Assembly: GCA_050011195.1 (NCBI GenBank)
Contig: JBEKJO010000157.1
Span: 1-13,463, forward strand
Length of the DNA: 13,463 nucleotides
Reading direction: 5' to 3'
From: PALSA-1440 sp050011195
GTDB taxonomy: Bacteria; Verrucomicrobiota; Verrucomicrobiia; Limisphaerales; UBA8199
Positions 1-6,461 of the stretch are shown piece by piece. A program made the translations under genes and the position numbers. The first letter of the stretch is position 1, and each line of letters opens with the position of its first letter. The notes below the pieces were generated by a model. The model worked only from the letters and a program-made list of their open reading frames with translations, had not been told where the DNA came from and made no database searches.

Positions 1-441
1 CTATACTGGAACAACTCCGGATATGTCGGCATCGGCAACACCAGTCCGGGATATTTGCTGGTGGTGGGCACGGGCGGTGCGTATTGCAATGGCACAACCT
101 GGGTGAATGGGTCGGACCGCAACTCCAAGGAAGACTTCGCCGCCGTCAACCCGCGCGAGGTGCTGGCGAAAGTCTCGGCCCTGCCCATCACGGAATGGAA
201 ATACAAGGCGGAAGCCGACGGCAGCAAGCATCTCGGCCCGATGGCGCAGGATTTCCACGCGGCCTTCGGCCTGAACGGCCCGGACGACAAGCACATCGCC
301 ACGGTGGACGAGAGCGGCGTGGCGCTGGCGGCGATTCAGGGGTTGAACCAAAAGGTGGAAGAGAAGGACGCCGAGATTCAGGAATTGAAGCAGAGCGTGG
401 CGGAGTTGAAGGCGATGGTGGAAAAGCTTGCCGGCAAGTAG
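1..441 (+). CDS. C-terminal part of a tail-fibre-like protein with S74 intramolecular chaperone domain (5' partial)
   Basis: The frame is open from the window edge and encodes 146 residues before TAG, so the N-terminal part is missing. Residues 8-17 (YVGIGNTSPG) match the repeat that commonly precedes S74 domains. Residues 38-43 (SDRNSK) carry the Ser and the Lys five residues later that form the self-cleavage dyad in endosialidase-type chaperones. The core VLAKVSALPITEWKYK, HLGPMAQDFHAAFGL and SGVALAAIQGLNQKV follows, and the last 27 residues form a coiled coil (EEKDAEIQELKQSV). In phage endosialidases this domain folds the trimeric fibre and is then cut off. Versions in environmental bacteria are common on large secreted repeat proteins, where cleavage is rarely shown. 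The next gene starts 9 nt after the stop and its ribosome site overlaps this stop, so the two are probably cotranscribed. Family assignment is firm; cellular role is unknown. Confidence 0.85.
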   Translation, partial: LYWNNSGYVGIGNTSPGYLLVVGTGGAYCNGTTWVNGSDRNSKEDFAAVNPREVLAKVSALPITEWKYKAEADGSKHLGPMAQDFHAAFGLNGPDDKHIATVDESGVALAAIQGLNQKVEEKDAEIQELKQSVAELKAMVEKLAGK

Positions 442-445
442 GAGG
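440..445 (+). promoter_or_regulatory. Shine-Dalgarno site AGGAGG deciding the start at 451
   Basis: A perfect AGGAGG lies 5 nt before the ATG at 451 and overlaps the TAG of the preceding gene (439-441). It favours the 451 start over later in-frame starts (ATG 472, GTG 538, TTG 553), although the 451 start gives an unusually long region before the signal peptide. Confidence 0.75.
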
Positions 446-450
446 CCAAT

Positions 451-999
451 ATGAAATCACGAGCATGGAAAATGGAAGAGGGTAGGGCGGGCAGTCCCCT
501 GCCCGCCGCGGATTGGCAGGATGACGGCGCGCACGGAGTGACGCGCCCTGCCTTGAACTTCTGGCTGCTTCTTTGCCTTTTGGTTTCGGTTCTCCGCCTT
601 CCGGCGTTTGCCCAATCCTATTCCATTGACTGGTATAAAGTGGCCGGGGGCGGCGGGGCGAGCACCGGCGCGACCTACCAAGTCACCGGCACCATCGGCC
701 AGCCGGATGCGAGCGGGGCGATGAGCGGGGGACAGTATTCGGTGACTGGCGGCTTCTGGAGTCTGATTGCGGTGGTGCAGACGGCGGGCCTGCCGAACTT
801 GTCCATCGCGCATTCCGGCAACAGCGTCATCGTCTCGTGGCCGAACACGGCGAGTTGCACGATCCAGACCAACAACAGTCTCGCCGCCGTGTCAGGCTGG
901 AACGCTTACGGGGGCACGGTGAACACCGCCAATGGCACCAACAGCATTTCGATCAGATCGGCGACGGGAACTCTGTTCTTCCGCTTGTCGCGCCCCTGA
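451..999 (+). CDS. Small secreted protein with GTIGQPDA / GGFWSL signature (Verrucomicrobia type)
   Basis: This encodes 182 residues. A hydrophobic stretch at about 36-50 (NFWLLLCLLVSVLRL) followed by PAFA-Q gives a signal peptide with likely cleavage after Ala54. The mature part starts with YSIDWYKVAGGGGAS, then GTIGQPDASGAMSGGQYSVTGGFWSL, a pattern I associate with many small secreted verrucomicrobial proteins, and then a beta-rich segment (VIVSWPNTASCTIQTNNSL, about 125-182) like those found after fibre or repeat proteins. The function is unknown. The link to the S74 gene upstream (9-nt gap, overlapping ribosome site) suggests that the two products are made together. Odd point: residues 11-35 are encoded by two palindromic elements (486-507 and 526-547) that look like intergenic repeat DNA captured into the reading frame. 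The true start could therefore be the TTG at 553, but the best ribosome site is at 451. Confidence 0.75.
   Translation: MKSRAWKMEEGRAGSPLPAADWQDDGAHGVTRPALNFWLLLCLLVSVLRLPAFAQSYSIDWYKVAGGGGASTGATYQVTGTIGQPDASGAMSGGQYSVTGGFWSLIAVVQTAGLPNLSIAHSGNSVIVSWPNTASCTIQTNNSLAAVSGWNAYGGTVNTANGTNSISIRSATGTLFFRLSRP
486..507. repeat. Perfect 9-bp palindrome inside the N-terminal coding region
   Basis: GGCGGGCAG (486-494), loop TCCC, CTGCCCGCC (499-507). It lies in the atypical N-terminal extension of the 451-999 gene and looks like intergenic repeat DNA. Confidence 0.7.
521..553 (+). repeat. Dispersed palindromic element, copy 1
   Basis: GACGGCGCGC, a 9-nt centre and CGCGCCCTGCCT. The stem is GGCGCG (526-531) with CGCGCC (542-547). 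The same flanks with a 10-nt centre recur in inverse orientation at about 12257-12288. This copy is read as part of the protein at 451-999. Confidence 0.65.
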
Positions 1000-1017
1000 C
1001 GCCGGAGGGAGAAGAAT

Positions 1018-1147
1018 TTTAGCCACGGATTGAACACGGATGAAACACAGATGGAGAACGGACAGGCAGAACCCGGAACTTGGCCGCAGGGTGGTAACAG
1101 GAGTATCTTAAAATCCGTGTTTAATCCGTGTTCAATCCGTGGCTAAA
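1018..1147. repeat. Long inverted repeat with 35-nt arms
   Basis: The arms 1018-1052 and 1113-1147 are reverse complements with only two mismatches; the outer 24 bp match perfectly (TTAGCCACGGATTGAACA and its complement). They enclose 60 nt of unremarkable sequence. The right arm is built from three 11-nt units at 1112-1144 (AATCCGTGTTT, AATCCGTGTTC, AATCCGTGGCT). The element lies between the stop at 999 and the next gene. Transcribed, it would give a strong hairpin and could end transcription of the upstream pair, but no T-run follows. Confidence 0.85.
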
Positions 1148-1205
1148 CGGCTCTTCCGCGTCTCTGCACCATTGCGTTTGCGTTTTTCAGGTTTATAGCG
1201 AAGCG

Positions 1206-1244
1206 AATCCGTGAAACGGATTGGGGTTGCCGCTGTCTAACCCC
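1206..1244 (+). promoter_or_regulatory. Two adjacent stem-loops in the leader of the first UGA-containing gene
   Basis: Hairpin 1 is AATCCGT (1206-1212), GAA, ACGGATT (1216-1222). Hairpin 2 starts at the very next base: GGGGTT (1223-1228), a 10-nt loop, AACCCC (1239-1244). Both stems are perfect. They end 28 nt before the ATG at 1273 and 1 nt before the alternative GTG at 1246. Leader control of translation is possible; an inert repeat is the alternative, since hairpin 1 uses the same AATCCGT unit as the repeat upstream. Confidence 0.5.
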
Positions 1245-1272
1245 GGTGTATGATCGGCAGGCGGAAGCGGCT

Positions 1273-3366
1273 ATGAAAGACCGGGAATTCAGGAAACTGA
1301 AGGCGGGAACGGCGCGGACATCCTTGGCGATGTTTGGCTTGCTGGGGCTGGCGTTGGCCGCCGTTGTGCCGGTCCGTGCCCAAGAGGCGGGGGCGACGAA
1401 TGCGCTGTCCGGCCCGGTGGTGACGGCTTACCTCGACTATCAGGACGCGAATTACAGTCCCATGACGTGGGGAGTGAAGGTGGTCACGAGGTCTTCGGCT
1501 TTCAAGAAGGAGCCGGCGTTCAGCCGGGGCGAAGTGATCCGCGGCACGTTGCAGTTGGTCGGCGGGGCGAGCAACGAGGTGGCGTTTGCCTGGGATCGTG
1601 GCGCCCGCAAGCTCTACGTGGACCTGAATCGGAATCTGGACCTGACGGATGATCCGGGCGGGGTGTTTTCGTGCGCAAGCGGCTACGGGGACTGGTATCA
1701 GACTTTCACCAATATCCACTTACCTTTCAACGGGGCGACCGGTGGCCGCCAAATGCTGGTGGATCTAACTTTTTCCGACTACCAGGGGCTGTATTGCACC
1801 GCGTCGCTGCGGTCGTTCTGGCAGGGCAAGGTGACGTTGCAGGGGGAGGAATGGCAGGTGGGCCTGCTGGGGGCTCGGTCTGAGCAACAGGTCTCGGTCG
1901 AAGGCGGCAACCTGTTGCTGCGTCCCTGGTCGGCGCGAAACAAGCCGTTCAGCGTAAACGACGGATCGCTGGCGGCCTTTCCGTTCTCGCGGAAGCTGTT
2001 TTTTGGCAACCGGGCCTGCCAGTTGCAATGCACCAACGAAGTCCAGGGCGGCGCCGGAAAAGTGCGGATGCAGTTTGCGGAACAAGAGCCGAAGTTGGGA
2101 GAGTTGAAGATCATGGGTCAATTCGTGGAGCGGGTGACGCTGGAAGGGGGGCCTTACCTGGTCGTCCTCGACCAGCCGGGGGCGACGGTCAAAGTGCCGG
2201 TGGGCCGCTACAAAGAGGCGAAGGTATGCTTGAGGAGGGGCGACGTGACGGCGCATCTCGATGGGCCGTCGGAGACTGCGGTGGGACGGATTACGGTTGC
2301 CGAGAAAGCGCCCGCGGTGCTGACCGCGGGCGGACCACTGACGAATTCAGTGGCCATCGAGCGCCGGGGGAGGAACCTGACCATGAGCTACCGGTTGACC
2401 GGGGTGGGAGGGTTGTATCAAATGGTGGAACAGGACCGCTCGCATCCGCCGGAGTTTACAATCTATCAGGGCGACAAGAAGGTTGCGTCGGGCAAGTTCG
2501 AGTTTGGCTGAGGCAGCACGTGCTCGTACTCATGGCGAGTACCTCTTACGACGGCGGGCAAGCTGAAGGTGGTGCCCTACGCCGACTTGGGCGGGCTGGG
2601 ATTGAAGCAAGGTGCGCCAGTCGTTTATGACTGGCTGATGCCAAGCCTGATGCCGGTAGTCCTGCCGTGGCTGGCGATCATGGCGCTGCTGTTGTTGAAG
2701 CCCAACCGGTGCGCCTCGGCCTGGTGGATTTGGGTGCCGTTGGGCTGTGTGGCCGGGGTGGCCTGTGTGCCGCAGTCGGCGTTGGACCTTCTGGAGTCCG
2801 CTCAATTCGAGGTCGTGCGGGAGTTGATCAGCGCTTTGGGATTCGGGCTGGCCGCGCTGTGGTTGCTCTCGAGCTACCTGGGGTGGAAGCATCGCATGCT
2901 GGCGTTCTTGGGAATGCTGCTGGCTCAGGGGGGATTCAGTATGCTGGCGTTCGCGGTCAGACAAGGCTGGGAAGACATGGGGCCTGAGACGCTGGTAATG
3001 GGGATTTCTCTGGCGGTGATCGTTTTGGTCATCTCCGTGGCGATGATCCTGGCCGGGCTGGCGTGCCGGGGCCGGTATGGCTGGCTGCGGCTGAGCCTGT
3101 GGCTGATCGCAGCACTGATGGTGTTTTGGCAGTTGGTAACCGGCCCGTTCTACGTCATCTCGCACGTCCCGGCGTTGGTGATATTCGGGATCGTGGCGGT
3201 GGCTGCCGGCCTCACGTTTGGCCTGCTGCTGCCGTTCCTCGTGCTGTCTTTTGTCAACGGCTTTTACCGCGAGCGGCTGAAGGGTTTGCTGCACTTGGGC
3301 GGCGCGCCGCCGCCGCCGGTGATTACGCCGCCAATGCCGGTCGTGGCTGCGGCGAGCGGAAGTTGA
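1273..3366 (+). CDS. Predicted selenoprotein with in-frame UGA: secreted N-terminal domain, U-x-x-x-C motif, then about seven membrane helices
   Basis: If TGA 2509-2511 is read as selenocysteine, one frame encodes 697 residues; gene callers would stop at 2511 and start a false gene at GTG 2569. ATG 1273 is preferred to GTG 1246 because it directly precedes the signal peptide (cleavage near VRA-Q, 36/37). The N-terminal half is extracellular or periplasmic, with a D-x-N-x-N-x-D loop (LYVDLNRNLDLTDD, about 114-127) resembling calcium-binding loops, and ends in KFEFG. Sec would be residue 413, followed by GSTCSYSWRVP with Cys417. Residues 425-450 look like an extra soluble strand region, then about seven hydrophobic segments (near 456-475, 483-499, 516-534, 542-560, 574-596, 602-622, 631-660) and a Pro-rich tail. 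The second half has no ribosome site or start of its own. It is paralogous to the 3555-6287 gene. I recognise no named family. Confidence 0.8.
2509..2511 (+). other. In-frame TGA read as selenocysteine (predicted)
   Basis: The codon is in frame with both flanking halves. The context is FEFG-TGA-GSTCSYSWRVP, matching the second gene at 4734-4736 residue for residue at most positions. A tRNA with anticodon TCA and Sec-type structure is encoded at 12454-12550, and a hairpin follows 15 nt downstream. Confidence 0.82.
2526..2542 (+). promoter_or_regulatory. SECIS-like hairpin after the first in-frame UGA
   Basis: GTACTC-ATGGC-GAGTAC forms a perfect 6-bp stem with a 5-nt loop, 14 nt after the TGA; the loop starts 21 nt after it. 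This is within the usual spacing of bacterial SECIS elements. It differs from the common bacterial model, which expects a G in the first two loop positions; here GG occupies loop positions 3-4. The stem outside the conserved SWR codons changes in a compensatory way in the second gene. Confidence 0.65.
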
Positions 3367-3554
3367 AGAAAGCCGAGAACCGAAACAAATACGGATGACC
3401 GGGGTTGGTAATGTCGGCGATGGGTTGAATAGAAGAGGGGTCAGGCCGGTCATAAGAATGTTGGTAAATATCGGGGCACATTGATAAAAAGGTATTGTCA
3501 GCGGTGCGCAGAGTGTGCGAGAAACACGTCGGAGTTAATCGAAAGGCCAGTTTT

Positions 3555-6287
3555 ATGAAGCAAATCACGAGGATGATTAGATGGGCGGCCCTGGCCGTCA
3601 TGGCGCTGGCAACAACGGCGTCGGCGCAGAAAGAGCAATGGCTGGACTATCATGTGGACCGCGAGGGCCGGGGCTATCGCTACCTGGACCTCACAACGAA
3701 CCCGCCGCCCAACGTCAAACTGCCCAAGCTCAACGCCCAGCCCTATTTTGCCCACTGGACGACGCCGCTCGATCCGGCCGGACGGTGGCTGTGCCTGGAC
3801 CGCACAAAGAAGTCCGGGCTGTATGACCGCGTCTATTTTGACAGCACCGGCAACGGGCGGTTGGATGACAAGTCGCCCGTGGGCACATCGCACAGCGATC
3901 AGTACGCCGCCTATTTCGAGCCGGTGCGCGTGGTGTTCAAGGGCGAAGACGGGCCGATCACCTATCACCTTGTATTGCGGTTTATGCAGTATGGGGTGGG
4001 CAACGCAAATCTGCTGGCCTCCTCCGGGGGCTACTACGCCGGCAAGGTGGATATCGTGGGCAAGAAGCGGCGCATCGAGCTGATTGATGAGAACGTCAAC
4101 GGAACGTTCAATGACCGGGCGGAGGAGATGAGCGACACCGATTGCGTGTCGGTCGAGGGGGACAAGGTCCCCCGGCGTTACCTGGGCAAGATGCTGGAGG
4201 TGGACGGGCAGTTTTATCTAATCGAGGTCGCTCGCGACGGGGCGTTCATCAAGCTGCAGAAAGCGGAGAACGTCGTGCTGGGCCAGGTGCGTGTGCCGGA
4301 GACGATCTCGGAATTCGTAGCCTTCGGTGAGAACGGCCATTTTGTGCGCAAGCCGGTGAAAGGCGCTTTCACGCTGCCGGTCGGCGAATACCGCATCCAG
4401 ACGTGGACGATTGACCGCAAGGACGACAAAGGGGCGGCCTGGCAACTCATGGGCTATAACTTCAACGACTCCGCCCGGTTCGAGGTCGCGGCCGAGAAGC
4501 CGGTATCGCTGGAGGTCGGGGAGCCGATGCGGGCCGTGATGGAGGCGCAGGAGCCGAGCAGCCGGCCCGGTTCCCGAGCCGCAACCAAACAAATCAGTTT
4601 GAATCTCCGGTTCGAGGGGCGCTACGGCGAGACCTTGCAGATCATGAAGGGCAACCAGCGACCGCGCGGGCCGCGGCTGACGCTGACCAGCCTGGACGGG
4701 ACATACCGCTACACCAATACCTTCGAGTTTGGGTGAGGCGGCGTTTGTTCGCTCTCATGGCGAGAGCCTAAAGCGGTCAAACGTCCCATCATTGCCACCG
4801 TCGGCTTTGCCAGCCCGTTCCAGGTGCTGACACGCCAATTGACGCTGAAAGCCAGCGGCCGCAAGCCGCCTGATCTCGGCCCCAAGGTGCGCGTGGAAGC
4901 GGTGCATCTGAGTCCGGCGGGCGACGACACGGGTCTGGCGGCGCTTGTCAATGGCGCCGGCTTGCGAGACTGGGACAAGAACGGTTTGCTGAAACATGAC
5001 ACCGACGCGAAGCACATGTGGCGAGGCGCCTGCACCACGAACCTTAACCTTGAGTTCGAGCTGCCGGAGCCGGTGGCGCTTGGGGCCATCGAGGTGTGGA
5101 ACTACAACGCCGAATGGCAAACAGCCGACGGCGTGCGCAAGGCCGATGTGGCCGTGTCGCCCGATGGCACGACCTGGCAAACGGTGTTGCGCGGCGCAGA
5201 GTTCGCCGAGGCCGAGGGTAACGCGGATTACGACGAGCCGATCCGGTTGAAGCTCAGTGGCGCGACAGTGCGCAAAGTGCGGTTCGAGAACATTGTGCCG
5301 TGGAGCGCCAGCGGAAAAGTGGGTTTGAGCGCCGTCGTCTTCCACCAGGCTATGGGCGCGCAGGCCGGGCCGCGCCAGCCCGAAGATGGAGCGACCAGCA
5401 TCGGCATCGGCCAACTCGCGTTGGATTGGGTCGCCGGCCAGGGCGCGACGGAGCACCGGGTTTGCCTGGGAACGGCTGCCGACAACCTCGCGCTGATCGG
5501 CACGACGAAGAACACGCGCCTGGACGCGCCGCAATTAAAGCCCGATACAACCTACTTCTGGCGCGTGGACGAGGCACAGGCTGACGGGAGCGTGATCACC
5601 GGGCGCGTGGCGCGCTTCCAGACCAGCGGGCTGGTCGCGTGGTGGAAGCTCGATGAGACCAAAGGGTCAAAAGCCGAAGATGCCACGGGACATCAGTTCA
5701 CCGGCAATGTGGTCGGCAAGGCAAACTGGGCGCCGGAGCAGGGCCGGATCGGGGGCGCGTTGGACTTCGATGGCAAGACGACATTCATCAACTGCGGCAA
5801 GGCGCCCGAGTTCGACTTCCGCGACGGGATGACGGTCGCGGCCTGGATCAAGGTGCGCGAGTTCAACAGGGCATTTCAGCCGATTGTGACCAAGGGCGAT
5901 ACCGCGTGGCGGCTCCAGCGCCAAAAGGACACCGGAATGGTTGAGTTCATCTTCGACACACGCCCGCCAGCAGAGAACGACGACCGGAACCTGGTCGGTG
6001 TCACCTCCAAGCGGAGGGTTGACGACGGCCAGTGGCACCATTTGGCGGGGGTTTCGGATGGCCGCCGCGTTGCCCTTTACGTGGATGGCGAACTGGAAGC
6101 CTCGGCCGACGCAAAGCCCATCGCGCCAAACCGTGAGCCGGTGATGATCGGCTGCAACTCAGAGGCCTACGGGAGGCGGTTCAACGGCTGGATAGACGAT
6201 GTGCGCCTCTACGGTTATGGCCTGAGCGAAGCTGAGATCAAAGCGCTCTATCGCAGCGGCGGTGAGGCTTCCCGGGCCGAAAAGTAG
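3555..6287 (+). CDS. Predicted selenoprotein with in-frame UGA: secreted N-terminal domain, U-x-x-x-C motif, discoidin-, FN3- and LamG-like domains
   Basis: If TGA 4734-4736 is read as selenocysteine, one frame encodes 910 residues. ATG 3555 has AAAGG 8 nt upstream and begins a signal peptide (cleavage near TASA-Q, 24/25). The N-terminal half (25-393) has acidic loops resembling calcium sites (VYFDSTGNGRLDD, about 93-105; ELIDENVNGTFND, about 165-177) and a LPVGEYRIQTW segment corresponding to VPVGRYKEAKV in the paralogue at 1273. It ends in TFEFG; Sec would be residue 394, followed by GGVCSLSWREP with Cys398. After this come a discoidin/F5-8C-like region (about 445-598), a fibronectin-III-like region (about 604-681) and a LamG-like jelly roll (about 682-893; LVAWWKLDE, GALDFDG, DGQWHHLAGV, WIDDVRLYGYGLS). 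These suggest binding of sugars or other surface ligands. The downstream half alone (GTG 4824) would lack a signal peptide and a ribosome site, which is implausible for such domains. Confidence 0.8.
4734..4736 (+). other. Second in-frame TGA read as selenocysteine (predicted)
   Basis: The context is FEFG-TGA-GGVCSLSWREP. No stop occurs in this frame from the TGA to TAG 6287. The position in the motif is identical to the first gene, and the next nucleotides (TGAGGC) are also the same. Confidence 0.82.
4751..4767 (+). promoter_or_regulatory. SECIS-like hairpin after the second in-frame UGA
   Basis: GCTCTC-ATGGC-GAGAGC forms a perfect 6-bp stem with the same loop and the same distance from the TGA as in the first gene. 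Compared with that gene, stem pair T-A becomes C-G and pair A-T becomes T-A, so pairing is kept although the encoded residues change (Tyr/Val to Leu/Glu). Confidence 0.65.
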
Positions 6288-6327
6288 AGTTAACAGCGAA
6301 GAGACGAAGACGCGAAGAAAGGGCAGG

Positions 6328-6351
6328 GGCCTCAGGCAAGCGCCTGAGGCC
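6328..6351. repeat. Perfect 10-bp palindrome downstream of the second selenoprotein gene
   Basis: GGCCTCAGGC (6328-6337), loop AAGC, GCCTGAGGCC (6342-6351), 40 nt after the TAG. It could end transcription, but no T-run follows, so an intergenic palindromic repeat is equally likely. Confidence 0.6.
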
Positions 6352-6378
6352 ATGCTTGGGTTCCAGCTTCGCCTGGCT

Positions 6379-6408
6379 GGATTAGGATTAAGATCAAGAT
6401 TAAGATTA
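6379..6408 (+). repeat. Hexamer tandem repeat (five units)
   Basis: GGATTA, GGATTA, AGATCA, AGATTA, AGATTA. It is intergenic and about 50 nt before the next gene. I see no function in the sequence. Confidence 0.7.
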
Positions 6409-6461
6409 AGAGGCTGGGGGGTAGTGAGATAGGACGGGAAAGAGAGTACCGACTTTAGACC

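Noticed and set aside
997..999. Readthrough of TGA stops at 997-999 and 3364-3366
   Set aside because: The frames soon stop again or read into repeat DNA, and the FEFG / CSxSWR context is absent; these look like ordinary stops.
2569..3366. Separate membrane-protein gene starting at GTG 2569
   Set aside because: It has no ribosome site, the frame continues upstream without a stop to the TGA at 2509, and the upstream segment matches the paralogue. It is treated as the second half of one selenoprotein.
3365..3390. Shared GAGAACCGAAAC stretch with the reverse strand near 573-592
   Set aside because: Only about 12 nt match exactly, too little to call a repeat pair without a genome-wide count.
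2530..3453. Long minus-strand frame opposite the membrane half of the first selenoprotein
   Set aside because: Its His/Gln/Arg-rich composition is typical of the shadow of a G+C-rich hydrophobic gene on the other strand.
4824..6287. Separate LamG-domain gene starting at GTG 4824
   Set aside because: The start lies inside a coding stretch (QVLTRQLTLKA) with no ribosome site and no signal peptide, and the frame is open back to the TGA at 4734.
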